Positions 37,901 to 45,744 of a DNA stretch of 64,000 nucleotides are shown one piece after another. The DNA is from Diadema setosum (Eukaryota; Echinodermata; Echinoidea; Diadematoida; Diadematidae). The stretch covers positions 10,441,654 through 10,505,653 of the forward strand of contig NC_092685.1 in assembly GCF_964275005.1 (NCBI RefSeq), read 5' to 3'. The notes under the pieces were generated by a model that did no database searches, was not told the DNA's origin, and was given only the letters and a program-made list of their open reading frames with translations. Position 1 is the first letter of the stretch; every line of letters begins with the position of its first letter. The translations under genes were made by a program, and so were the position numbers.

Positions 37901-38831
37901 GGTCAATCCATTGTGTCAAACATTGTGGTTTTAACTTCAGCTTCATGTTATTTGAGGCTATAATTTTTGTCCGAATACGCCTATCGCTTGAAAAGGAGAG
38001 GGTTTGACATTTGATCTGTCACAAACTGCATGGTTTTATGACATACGCTCTTTATCACTACGTAATAGGACAGTGCACTACCCTGTTCGGAGTGATTTTT
38101 GTCCCTTCACTCTAGATTTTTTTTTTCACACGACTGGAGAATGCCTCTCAGCTGAAAGTGTAGACTTCATGCTCACTGGTCACTAATCCCTGTCTAAAAT
38201 TGTCACATTAGGAATTTACAGCCATGACATCAGCCTGTTAAGGCCAACATGAACATATTATAATCAGAATCAAGAATGAAAGGTCACTTGAGAAATATTT
38301 TATATTTCTTTTCCTGTAGAGGAGGTTGAAGGTGAATCCTCATAAGGCAAGCTCGTTACAACTCTATGCGCAAGTTAATGAAGGGCCATACTTCGGGCAA
38401 GGAAAAATTATAACAGGAGAAGGGGGAAATGTCCCAGTCAATATTAAGATGCATATAGCAGTCAAACTTTGCATTCTTGAAGATTTCTATGTATTTTTTT
38501 TTTTAATCCAGGTGCTTCATACGACTTGACTGCATCATTCGACGTTGCCTTCTACATTGGTGGTGGTATCTATATCGTAGCATCCTTCGTCACGCTTCTC
38601 ATCCCTCTGATCCAGCGACGGAGAGGCTGGGTGCCAGAGAAGAAGGTGAAGCCTCGACTGGACTCGCTGGCGACTATCGAGGGCTTGACCGCCCTCGAGG
38701 GGCTGCACGGCATCCAACCAGGTGTTTTCAAGAACGTCGAATTGTCCGTTGGCACTGGCTGCAGCGACGACAAATGCGAGGAAATGAAGGCACAAGCGGC
38801 CATGTTGGAGGAGAAACTTACGGTGGTTTAG
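7489..38831 (+). CDS. Monocarboxylate transporter-like (SLC16/MCT, MFS) gene, 6 coding exons
   Basis: Joined exons 7489-7639, 25948-26244, 27076-27962, 28486-28711, 29406-29549 and 38512-38831 give one open frame of 674 residues plus TAG. All introns are GT-AG; every junction is phase 1 except exon 3/4, which is phase 0. The product looks like a 12-helix plasma-membrane carrier of the SLC16 family, which moves monocarboxylates or related small organic molecules. Visible hallmarks are SWGW at residues 9-12 (the end of the family TM1 signature, without the usual acidic-Gly start), the TM2-3 loop FKRFGHRK (72-79), YF at 130-131 opening a divergent TM4-5 signature, FGWRK after TM5, and the TM8 pair Asp470/Arg474 within VCDMIGR. 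N-half helices lie at about 12-190, C-half helices at about 414-605, and the tail ends at 674. The loop at about 190-413 is unusually long. The position I align with MCT1 Lys38 appears to be Ser, so lactate-type transport is not assured and the substrate is unknown. Confidence 0.9.
7800..7826. repeat. (ATT)n microsatellite
   Basis: About nine tandem ATT units in intron 1. Confidence 0.9.
10168..10415. repeat. TTCGTTATTCCGAAGG array, site 1 (inverted arrangement)
   Basis: Five degenerate units of about 16-17 bases in + orientation (near 10173, 10190, 10206, 10222, 10239) are followed by units in the opposite orientation (CCTTCGGAATAACGAA near 10272-10300 and 10350-10412). The switch point is near 10255. 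It is related to the arrays at 53640-53860 and 63275-63515. Confidence 0.8.
10496..10514 (+). repeat. Poly-G tract
   Basis: Nineteen consecutive G. It could form a G-quadruplex and is an assembly or sequencing risk point. Confidence 0.9.
10855..11032. mobile_element. MITE with terminal inverted repeats (TGTTTCATAAAGCTGTT)
   Basis: The left end CCGGGGG-TGTTTCATAAAGCTGTTCGTAAAG and the right end rich in CTTTATGAAACAGAGCCCCGG are inverted copies over about 60 bases, including GTTCGTAA and the GAACGAC/GTCGTTC blocks. About 178 bp in all, with no coding capacity. The superfamily is not certain. Confidence 0.7.
11982..12360. mobile_element. Harbinger-type MITE flanked by TAA
   Basis: The ends are inverted over about 50 bases: AAGGGTGGTATAG...GGTTGAGATGGGGATTCAG at left, and its complement (CTGAATCCCCATCTCAACC...ATCCCTT) at right. 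TAA at 11979-11981 and 12361-12363 fits the 3-bp TWA duplication of PIF/Harbinger elements. The 379-bp interior lacks an open frame. The class call rests on duplication length alone. Confidence 0.7.
13239..13384. mobile_element. Small MITE-like element with GGGCCC ends
   Basis: GGGCCCTGTT at the left and AACGGGGCCC at the right are inverted. The interior carries an imperfect inverted pair (AAAATCGA / TCGATTTT). It is about 146 bp. No target duplication is visible, so this is tentative. Confidence 0.4.
15090..15137. repeat. (TA)n microsatellite
   Basis: Uninterrupted TA repeat of about 24 units. Confidence 0.95.
16679..17776. mobile_element. Unclassified repeat element with internal tandem copies
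   Basis: It opens directly after a T run with a hairpin (AGCTCACCTGAGCC-AAA-GGCTCAAGTGAGCT), then a GTCGTCGGTCGTGCGTC-type low-complexity block. Near the end is CTCAGGTGAGC, partly inverting the start, and a GACCCGCGGGTC hairpin before another T run. Inside are unit starts ACATTTTCATCTTCTTC at 16811, 17134, 17471 and 17651, giving roughly 330-bp copies with the last one shortened. Each full copy holds GGCAGGTAGCATCCCTAGGG and GCACCATGCCCCACCCAG. No coding capacity is seen. Confidence 0.7.
19990..20074. repeat. Short foldback element, family B copy 2
   Basis: The ATATCGTCGGCTGAGAATCA arm is inverted against the TCATTCTAAGCCGACGATAT arm. Read on the minus strand, arms and loop resemble 4363-4457 (GAATGAGAAGG, GGCAACTTA, CTCAGCCGACGA). 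Confidence 0.65.
20911..21481. mobile_element. Long-TIR element, family C copy 1
   Basis: The ends CCAGTCCAAATAA... and ...TTATTTGGACTGG are inverted, and similarity continues for more than 100 bases inward (AAATCGGATGAAAAA, ATGACATTTTGAAG and their complements). The 570-bp element is thus mostly two arms around a short centre. A related, diverged copy in opposite orientation lies at about 30950-31425. No target duplication was found and there is no open frame. Confidence 0.7.
22456..22656. repeat. Near-perfect palindrome, 97/96-bp arms
   Basis: The left arm 22456-22552 and right arm 22561-22656 are reverse complements apart from a 1-base length difference in an A run. They are separated by eight bases (TTGTCGAC). 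Each arm carries CCTGAGGAAGACGAAT and its stem partner. A (TA)n tract begins immediately after. It looks like two head-to-head copies of one repeat end. Confidence 0.9.
22657..22711. repeat. (TA)n microsatellite abutting the palindrome
   Basis: TATATG followed by about 25 TA units up to a T-rich flank. Confidence 0.9.
23197..23294 (+). repeat. Paired poly-G tracts
   Basis: A 14-G run (23197-23210) and a 12-G run (23283-23294) follow one another, with a T run before the second. These are possible quadruplex-forming sequences within intron 1. Confidence 0.8.
25948..26244 (+). CDS. MCT-like exon 2 (TM2-TM5)
   Basis: The acceptor is TTTCCTCAG just before 25948 and the donor GTGAGC begins at 26245. 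The exon covers residues 51-149 plus one base. It holds TM2 (WIGSVAFGIMFAASP), the basic MFS loop FKRFGHRK, TM3, TM4 (YLFATYSLLFGIGSNF) and the YFPRKNSARA segment leading into TM5. In typical MCTs the YF is followed by a tight basic run and then Leu-Ala; here the run is looser, so the protein is a divergent family member. GC content is clearly above that of the flanking introns. Confidence 0.92.
26245..27075 (+). other. MCT-like intron 2
   Basis: 831 bases bounded by GTGAGC and TTCCTGCAG. A short direct repeat (TATACCTCTTTA...AAAATAG near 26285 and 26528) is the only structure seen. Confidence 0.8.
27076..27962 (+). CDS. MCT-like exon 3 (TM5-TM7 and long phospho-loop)
   Basis: The acceptor is TTCCTGCAG and the donor GTGAGT begins at 27963. 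Residues 150-445 run from the end of TM5 through FGWRK and TM6 (FIILGCSLFVLGLVCAA), then a roughly 220-residue hydrophilic loop, then TM7 (IVLWCIANVLMNMSLIFPF). The loop starts with an acidic run (DEEDEEEK, about 202-208). It later carries a Ser/Arg-rich section (about 316-395) with repeated RRDS or RRSS motifs. SLC16 members often have a sizeable loop here, but this one is long and strongly patterned. High local GC creates overlapping antisense open frames, which I do not treat as genes. Confidence 0.92.
27573..27812 (+). other. Basophilic phospho-motif cluster in the MCT-like central loop
   Basis: Within residues 316-395 there are five RRDS motifs, two RRSS motifs and one RKDS. The candidate phospho-Ser are at about 328, 337, 345, 360, 366, 374, 384 and 391. 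R-R-x-S is the classical consensus of PKA and related basophilic kinases. The loop between TM6 and TM7 of MCTs is cytosolic, so kinases could reach it. Phosphorylation itself is inferred. Confidence 0.7.
27963..28485 (+). other. MCT-like intron 3
   Basis: 523 bases, GTGAGT to TTGTTTCAG, the only phase-0 intron of this gene. An open frame continues past the donor to a TGA at 28154; retention would add about 63 unrelated residues and truncate the carrier after TM7. No repeats are noticed. Confidence 0.8.
28486..28711 (+). CDS. MCT-like exon 4 (TM8-TM9)
   Basis: The acceptor is TTGTTTCAG and the donor GTGAGT begins at 28712. The exon encodes residues 446-520 plus one base. It contains the SLC16-type segment before TM8 and the D-x-x-x-R pair (Asp470, Arg474) that aligns with the Asp/Arg pair of TM8 in characterised MCTs, where it takes part in proton-coupled substrate movement. 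TM9 follows (YPISNLIMGGVTLCLLVI). Retention of the pair argues that a charged-substrate translocation mechanism survives. Confidence 0.92.
28712..29405 (+). other. MCT-like intron 4
   Basis: 694 bases, GTGAGT to CTTACAAG. It contains the hairpin at 28925-29008 and an A/C-rich run (29128-29160). Confidence 0.8.
28925..29008. repeat. Long intronic hairpin, 40-bp arms
   Basis: 28925-28964 and 28969-29008 are inverted with 36 of 40 positions matching and a 4-base loop (AGAT). It would fold tightly in the pre-mRNA. It is probably a foldback transposon remnant; a microRNA-like precursor is a less likely alternative. Confidence 0.75.
29406..29549 (+). CDS. MCT-like exon 5 (TM10-TM11)
   Basis: The acceptor is CTTACAAG before 29406 and the donor GTGTGT begins at 29550. 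The exon codes for residues 521-568 plus one base. Translation gives VVGILTGVVNSML (TM10), then LFGHKLLAEAWTLTLLSAGIGITFGPSIAG. The last segment matches the MCT TM11 pattern of a small-residue-rich helix ending in G-P-x-I-A-G. The acceptor has a weak polypyrimidine tract ending in ACAAG. The exon is supported by in-frame joining on both sides and by family resemblance. Confidence 0.88.
30950..31425 (-). mobile_element. Long-TIR element, family C copy 2 (degraded)
   Basis: The reverse complement follows 20911-21481 through several blocks: TTTTGATC.GAATCGGAT, AGTTCTTGAACAGTCA, ATGCAAATG, GTTTGTACATAAA and CACAATTTTCC. Divergence is substantial and the outer ends are blurred, so it is an older copy in the opposite orientation. 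Confidence 0.6.
31948..31968. repeat. (CT)n microsatellite
   Basis: About ten CT units followed by T and G runs. Confidence 0.85.
32507..32534. repeat. 12-bp-arm palindrome inside hAT element 1
   Basis: AATTTTCGCCCC, four spacer bases, GGGGCGAAAATT: perfect arms. It is a hairpin between the left end and the tandem array. Confidence 0.8.
32775..33790 (+). repeat. Tandem array, about 5 x 215 bp, inside hAT element 1
   Basis: The landmark TCCCTACCGTGGGAGG recurs at 32815, 33031, 33246 and 33461, and as a variant at 33678, so the period is 215-217 bp. Each unit has a ten-base AT-rich lead (CTATAAACGCGAC), a GGGAGGG/CCCTCCC palindrome, then the TCGCTTCGCTCCCTCG block and GAGGATCTCACAC. The fifth unit is the most diverged. 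Confidence 0.88.
34518..34525 (+). repeat. 8-bp target duplication of hAT element 2 (left)
   Basis: GCTTGACG directly abuts the CAGTGGCGTA end and recurs exactly at 37058-37065 after the right end. Confidence 0.88.
34551..34570. repeat. Perfect 20-bp G/C palindrome with CACGTG core
   Basis: Seven G, CACGTG, seven C. It lies 25 bases inside hAT element 2 and combines an E-box core with a strong hairpin. Confidence 0.9.
35187..37010 (+). repeat. Tandem array, about 10 units of 140-180 bp, inside hAT element 2
   Basis: The landmark GTTGCGCCCGGTGCGCC begins at 35372, 35512, 35680, 35826, 35997, 36169, 36339, 36519 and 36694, with a degenerate copy at 36856. Spacings are 140-180 bases. Each unit also carries AAAGCGAAAAAATATAGCTA, CTGTAAAATGTCAA, CTCGCTTCGCTCGCTCGCA (partial or missing in two units) and CTCCTGATGTTACTGCCAG. 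C runs differ in length between units. Confidence 0.9.
37066..38511. other. Unannotated end of intron 5
   Basis: No repeat boundary or exon is recognised. Open frames here lack family resemblance and splice-compatible context. Confidence 0.5.
38512..38831 (+). CDS. MCT-like exon 6 (TM12, C-terminal tail, stop)
   Basis: The acceptor is a T-rich tract ending AATCCAG. Codon 569 is completed as Gly and leads into ASYDLTASFDVAFYIGGG, the usual MCT link between TM11 and TM12. TM12 (IYIVASFVTLLIPLI) is followed by a basic RRRGW stop-transfer and a cytosolic tail of about 70 residues, with a TAG stop at 38829-38831. The tail has no motif I can name. It ends in a charged, helix-prone stretch with Cys residues (CSDDKCEEMKAQ). 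Confidence 0.9.
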
Positions 38832-38852
38832 TAGATTCCCCTGGAAAAGCAA

Positions 38853-38858
38853 AATAAA
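38853..38858 (+). terminator. Candidate polyadenylation signal of the MCT-like gene
   Basis: AATAAA begins 22 bases after the TAG stop and is followed by T/G-rich sequence. A very short 3' UTR would result. A longer 3' UTR with a later signal is equally possible. Confidence 0.4.
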
Positions 38859-41800
38859 CAGCCTTGCCTGTGATCTATATGGACCATTGTTTCATGTTCT
38901 TTCGCGGTAGAAAGACTACATACAGGATGTAACAATTTGGAGCATTGTCATCCGTGCCCACGATTGTTCAGAAACTCACACAAGCATGTACATTCTCAAG
39001 AAATTTGAAAGTATAGTTGAGGCCGATCAGTAATAAGAAGTTGGAGTGAACACACTGCCTGTAAAGTGGAAAATGCTTTAGCCTGGCAGCTGCTGTTCCT
39101 GCAAATGGAGTTGAATATTTGGTACATCCTGATAACAAAAAAGCACAAATTACGTCAACTCAATCCTCACACTCGCAACTGTGAACGTTTTGGGTTATGA
39201 ATGAAAACTATATGTGTGTGACCAGTTTATCATTTTACTGTCGTGAGGTTTCATGATGCAACTCATGTAATTTGTTGTTGTCTGTGCAAAGAGACCACAG
39301 TTCTACATGGGCAATGAATTTCACAGAGTACTTTTCAGAGTTTTGTTATGTATTTGACAAAAAACATTATTTTTGCTTAAAGTACGCTCTGTGAAGGGAG
39401 ATGTCGCCAGAAAGGAAGTTACGTCTTCTGACATGTGAATTAACTTAAAACACTAATCATGTAAGATTAATCGTTTCGTCAAACGGTCTTCCATTGCAGA
39501 GTACCGTTTAAATTACCCGTTTATGCAACGTTTCCACGTAAGTAACCAGCAGTGAAAGTTAGTCTTCGGAAATCGATGACCTTTATTCAGAGGGAATGCT
39601 ATAGTGATATTCAATATGTGCTGTAGCTCCCTTTTTTCTGTCGCTGCCGTTTGTATGACCATTATGATGACGACAGTAAGAGAGGTAAGCCATAAAATAT
39701 GAAATCAAACAGAAATGTGTGTGTATTGAAAACCGATTGATAACTTTGGCACAGAGTACTAGTATCTAATTTAAAATACACGTGTAAATTTCATTCCCAT
39801 GCAACACCCTTAGGCTTAAGTGTAATTCCCATCAAATTTTGGTGGTACATGTTGTATAAATTTTTACATCATTTTACTATGGTTACAAAATACAACTGGA
39901 TGCATAGCTTGACTTCCGTTAGATCAATCACAAGCATCATGTCTGCAGCTTCTACAACCTGGTGTTCGTCAAAACCGAGTACAAAATGCGTAAGCTAATA
40001 ACATCATAGCTTCGATCAGTTGTAAATGTTGTCCCGTTTCATCATTCATCATTACTTATTGATGCAAAATATTTTCTCCAGCTTTTTGACGATAGATGAG
40101 TGTTGAGTTATGTGAAATATTTTTCACAATAGTAAAAAGTTAAAGGAATAACTGTGTGCTGATGAATATCATTTTCGAAAATTTCGCGAGATGCCGGACC
40201 GTGTCGTTTGTTGAAGATAGCCGTGTATAAACAAATTATTATCTGGTTAAGATATAGAATAGGAACCGCAACAACTAACGATTTTTCCAAGTTCCTTTTA
40301 ATTCTCTGACTATGATAAAAAAATCATTGAAAAAAGAAGAAGATAAAGATTCATGTTGAATCAAATGTCATGCGTGTGTGTGGGATGTGTGTGTGAATAC
40401 ACATGTTTGTGCGTGTATCAGTGTTAGCATTTGTCTTTACATCCACGTGAATATGATTTATTAATAATTTTGGCTACTACAAAACTCGTTTTCTAGATTC
40501 AGAGATCTTACACTCTTGACATTTCTATAGAACAATTGAAGACACATATTGAAGAAAATAATTCTGTTAATTTATGAGCGCCTTAAGAAAATCCATCTAT
40601 GAATATCTACATTGTTGTTTCCCGATTTCTTTGCATTTCTATTTGATATTTAGTCCACAGCATGAGATTTAAGACCATAATAGGAAAAGCAAGTGCTTGA
40701 AAGTTTGGTCGTCAAATTTTATTCATCATATTCTGGTATAGTTTGTCGTTATAGAATCTATAGCTCAATTATTATTGTTATTATTATTTTGGCCGTTTTG
40801 CAGGCGATCATCTGGTTTACAGATGTAATCTTCGTCATATGTCCTCTGCTCATTTTGGCTGTTTTCATGTATATCATGACATTATTGTATGTCACTTTCC
40901 TCTTGTCATTCTATATTTGGTAATACTGAGATGTTTGCAAGGTTTGATATACATGAGTTGTTCAACTCATCACACCGCCTTAGTTTTGCTCGTAATATTA
41001 TTCAGTCAGATGTATACACCACGTTCCTAATGACTTCTCCCCGCGTGCTGTTAGTCTTAAACAAAGGTGTTTGCTTCAGGCACAGTCAATCGGTTTTCAG
41101 AATGTCAATATTATTATGAAAATCAGAGTCCTTATTGTACGCTATCACTCTGTCTGCTTCTTAAACAGGGCCCAAATGTATTGGTATTAACTTATTGTGC
41201 GTATGTTAAGGAATATACCTATTTATGTGTTCGTGGGTCGTTGTGTCAACTTACCAATTCGTGTAAGATTAAGACGCAAATTTTCTGCTGATGAAGATGG
41301 TAGTATTTCTATTTTTCTCTTGCCATACAGACACATATAATATTCAAGGCGTGTTAGATGATTTTGAAGGGTGTTGCTGTGATGTTAGATTCGTCGCTCG
41401 ATTGATAGGATGTACGATTATGTGATGAGTGAATGGCAATGCAACGTTCAGTCCTATTTTAGTTTCCTCTATTTCATTTTCTTTTTCTTCTTTTTTTTCC
41501 ATTTCCTCTGTTCATGTTCTTAATCGAACTCGTGTCCCCCTTTTCCGTTTTTTTTTGTTTCGTTTTTGTGTGTGTAATTGTCTAATGTCATGTTTGAAAT
41601 TACCTGCATCGGTACTTCACAGTTTTATTCGATGACATGTTTTAGTCAGATATGAGTATAGATGAGATACAGTGTTTTTGATTGTTGGTTTCAGGGTGTG
41701 TATTTTTTTATGTTGATTACTGGTGTTGTATTCTGTCAAAGCAAGATGACACCACCACCTTCGAGAGACTTATCGCAAGTTATATTTCACAGCCTTTTGC

Positions 41801-43559
41801 TTGTTTTGTTTGATCATTGCAACAAATTCTAGATAATTAAGAATTTGTGAAAAGTACTGGGCAACTAAAAAATCCTGAGAGATATGTGTGCTGTAAAGTA
41901 ACATTTTTGGAACATTTTTGTGATCGAAAGATGATCATTTTTCATAGACGATTATGACGATCGTGGTGCAATGGAGGTGATGGCGCTGATAGTGATGTAA
42001 CGTGAATGTGCCGATGATACTGTTGTTGAAAATACGTGTACGATGTGCTGCTTGCTTTGGTCATACTGATGTAGTAGATGTATCGAACTGTAACTTTGAT
42101 ATTCATTCGTTACCTCAATTTTCTGACGAATCAGATTGCCTGTAACTGTAACTTCAGTGGAAAACACGCGTGCCATGGCAAGGCGCGGTGATCCAAAGAT
42201 CAAGTCAGTGTAGTATAGACAATAATGCTGCTCTTGTGTGTTTACTGTTGATCACACGTTTGTGGTAATTGTGAAATGAATATGCACAAGCTTTTGACAT
42301 GGACGTAGAAACCAAGATGCTCTAAAAAGTGCCTTGCATAAGCATTTATGATGCGTATAATGATGATTCCTTGAATATCTAATAGAGATATTGAGATAGC
42401 ACAGTGTGTGCTACAAGGTTTCCTTGAGTCGTTCATTGCTCTTCTTTATTGCTCCATGTTGTATGATATATCATGACAGATGTCTGTACATATCGAGTTT
42501 AATGAATAGTGCTTTCTCTTTCGAGTATAAAATGAGAACAATCTGTCATAAATCGACCGTTGTTTAAGTGCTTAACAAGATGTACCTGAAAACATGTTCC
42601 ATTCGAACTGTATGGAATGTTATATCTCGAGTTAATTTTACAAACATATTGTCCCTATGTTGGTCGTGCAAGGAGAGCCATATTTCATATCTCTCTTTGT
42701 AGTGAACAGTCTTATCCTAAACTTTTCGAACAGTTAAGTATTAGTTTCAGTGTCTTTGTTGTTACTGTATAGATTAGAATCATATTGACAAATATTTGTC
42801 AGTCGTTATGTCAGCGTATTAAAAATAACTCAATTGGCGAAAAAAAAATACAAATTGCAAACTTGACTTGTTGGCAGTGTCTGATTTATTAACCCTGGTT
42901 GAATACATGCATTTCTTTACTTTGTTCTTTTTTCTGTTATAGTACTTTGTTATTATTATCTTTTTTCCCTTTTTTTTCGGGAGTGGCATCCGCCCCGAAG
43001 GATGCAGGAGAAATGGTGTTTTCGGGTGTCCGTCCAGCCATCTATGTGCGCCCCTTTAACTCGATTTTTAGCAAAGTCGCTTGATGGATTTTCATGGTAT
43101 ACAATGGTCGAGGTATAATTACTTGTGCATGTACATGCGCTTATTATAGAATTTGGACAAATGCCTCAAGTTCGTATATAGGCAGAGCTCTATGATTAAA
43201 AATTAGAATGTCATCAATTTATTCCAGCCACGGAGTCGCAAATGGTAAAATGATGTGGTAGGAAAGATATGACACTGAGAGATGATTATATGCATTGAAG
43301 GAATGGGGGAATGTCTATAGATCAGTGGTCTTGCTCTTTACTTTGGCTAATTTTCTAATCATCAACTCAGTGAGAAAATACACAAAGTAGATGTAGTTTG
43401 TCATACTGTTTAATGGCAATACATTGAAATTTGGTCGGGAGATTAATCATTCTGATGAAAATACTGCACCATATAGTTCCTAAAACATTCAAAATTACCC
43501 ATATTTAGTTGACTCAGGTTTTAAATGAAGCAGAAAAAAAAAATGTAGGGCCTAAGCCT

Positions 43560-43595
43560 TATTAAGTTTTACAATTTTATTAAGTTTTACAATAT
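43560..43595. repeat. Two-copy ATTAAGTTTTACAAT tandem
   Basis: TTATTAAGTTTTACAA occurs twice in a row with an 18-base period. Confidence 0.7.
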
Positions 43596-43758
43596 CGGGT
43601 TGTCGCACGATATAGGAACCGTCAATATAATCCAAGCTATATCTTCTTTCAAAATGAAGGGAAATTTCAGAGTAAGAATCGCAGCGTTCCATCAGAAAGA
43701 ATTCGTCCGGTACCCTCAATAAAAAGTGATAGTGCAGCTGTAGATATAACATTATACC

Positions 43759-43775
43759 GTGTGTGTGTGTGTGTG

Positions 43776-43844
<69 letters not shown>
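43759..43844. repeat. (GT)n microsatellite
   Basis: About 43 GT units with one C interruption. Confidence 0.95.
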
Positions 43845-43846
<2 letters not shown>

Positions 43847-44095
43847 TGAAACTAATTTAACACATTAACATCAATATCGCATCCTGGTCGCTCACGAAGA
43901 ATCATGTTTCGTAAAACATGCACTTCTCGACAGGATTGAGCGTCTTAATATCATTTCTTTTTTAGCGTTTAATCACAATTATATCATTTTATGGATAAAT
44001 TTTTTACATTTCAAAACCTCATCATACTAATGGGTGAGAAATTGTCCAATAATCGCAATGTCAGCATATCAGATACATATGTCTTACATCGTGTT

Positions 44096-44097
<2 letters not shown>

Positions 44098-44130
<33 letters not shown>
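44098..44130. repeat. (GTT)n microsatellite
   Basis: Eleven uninterrupted GTT/TTG units. Confidence 0.9.
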
Positions 44131-44379
44131 CACAAGTGCTTTGTGTGGGACTGTGCTAACCGGTACCAGAACACATTCCCATTATTCAAATTTTGAATAA
44201 CACTCTGACCCGTAGACCTAACGGGATAACACAGTGTGGTTGCGTGAAAATGCTATGTATCAGTGGACTGCGCGCTGCCGTCGAGCTGGTCTATGCACAT
44301 ACAAGGTTGGGGAGGTGTGATGCAAGTTGTGTCGTGTTTGTGTCAGTGTCTCTCTGTGTCTAGACACCATGTTACACTA

Positions 44380-45236
44380 CAGTACTCTCCGCATAATCGG
44401 GTAGGCTCGGGCAGAGCGTTTCTTACCCGATTAAGCGGAGTACCCGAAGAACACGTACCAGAAGAACACGTCTCATTCACAATTGACGCACACAATGCGT
44501 ATGTACATGCATTGTACACTGCACCAAACACCTACACTGTATGCTTAACACGCGTGCTTGCACGGCACATTATACATACCTTACACTTGCTCAGTCACGA
44601 GCAATAATTTACACTCTTTCTACGGACAAATGTGTCTTCAGAAAACTTTGTTGTTTGACTATAGACTCCTCGCTAACACGCAGGCGTTTCCGAAATGAAC
44701 ACGTCTCTTTGCGTGCACTAGTCACGTAGAACGTCGGGTTACTTTTCGAGAAGTGACTGGGGAAAAGCAAAATTATGGAGCTGGTGCATGGCCTGATTTT
44801 TGTTGCAAATTTCTCGTGTTGTGAATGTTGTTGCGGAGCAAGGGAGGAGCGCAAGTGTGTTCAACTCCTGTTTGTCTATGCAATTGTGAGTGCCAGCTAC
44901 ATGTGTAATGTTCGTTTACGTGTGGCAAGTCGGTACTGGTAGGCTGGTACATGTGTTTTCATGTTTAATCACTCCCCAAATGATCGGTCTTCTTTGCAAA
45001 TTAAGCAGAGAATGCGATTAGCCGTGGAAAATTTGACATTCATGATTTCTTAAAGTGTTATATCTGCGATAAAATGTGGGGAGAAATTACATTAGAAGAA
45101 AATTATTTACCCATTTATGCGGAGAGGCAACCCGATTATCAGATAATTTTAATGTGCATTGGAACTGATTTTGACGTTACTACCCAATTAAACGGAGTAC
45201 CCGTTTAAGCGATACCCGATTACGCGGAGAGTACTG
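44380..45236. mobile_element. Pogo/Tigger-like (Tc1-mariner) non-autonomous element
   Basis: The ends CAGTACTCTCCGCATAATCG and CGATTACGCGGAGAGTACTG are inverted with two mismatches over at least 20 bases, continuing into GGGTA. TA flanks both sides (44378-44379 and 45237-45238), the Tc1/mariner duplication. The CAGTA..CTCCGC start resembles pogo/Tigger ends. Near the left end the terminal motif recurs inverted (ACCCGATTAAGCGGAGTACC, about 44427), and near the right end it recurs again (about 45182-45210), so the termini are compound. No transposase frame is seen. Confidence 0.75.
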
Positions 45237-45708
45237 TATTGCATAAATGTGTATTTTTTTATTTTGTGTAGTGCCTGTTTATTTGCTTTCCATTCAATGT
45301 GTTCGTGCAGTCTGTTCACTCAAAAGGCAAAAGGGTCCCTTACCGATCTCAAGCGTCAACGGGTTAGATGGTTATAGGCCTGTACATTTCCACATCGTGG
45401 CATACTTCATCATCAGAAGATAAGAGAGGTGGGTTAACTGATATCAAGTCATTTGCCATATCAAAATTACACACGTGTACCAAACTGTCATTGAGCATAC
45501 AGCCATTGAAAACATCATACAAACAGACATAAATAAAGGGTAAAGACAGATAGGGCCTACCATGGTTCATTCAACGTTGCCTACAGCCTTTGCCTTCGAT
45601 GGAGTGCGCAAGTATATTCTAATCAGTTATGATACAATAATATACTATGTACAAAAAGCGTGTAAATTAAATATGTTCGACTGGACTTACTTGTGAAAAT
45701 TACGGAGA

Positions 45709-45744
45709 GAACAGTTTCGTGACTCGTCCGAGTCACTTCTTCAG
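45709..45744 (-). other. CTGANGAA-stem-GAAA motif, second site
   Basis: Read on the minus strand: CTGAAGAA, a 7-bp stem (GTGACTC / GAGTCAC) with loop GGAC, then GAAAC. The layout matches that inside the 22456-22656 palindrome with a different stem sequence. Base changes that keep pairing suggest an RNA or DNA structure shared by a repeat class. Confidence 0.45.

Larger units (their letters stand above)
29550..38511 (+). other. MCT-like intron 5 (9.0 kb)
   Basis: It begins GTGTGT and ends in a T-rich tract with AATCCAG. It hosts the family C remnant (about 30950-31425) and two hAT-type elements with tandem arrays. 29560-30250, 31500-32300, 33850-34515 and 37066-38500 show no coding sequence or named repeat beyond simple runs. 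Confidence 0.7.
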
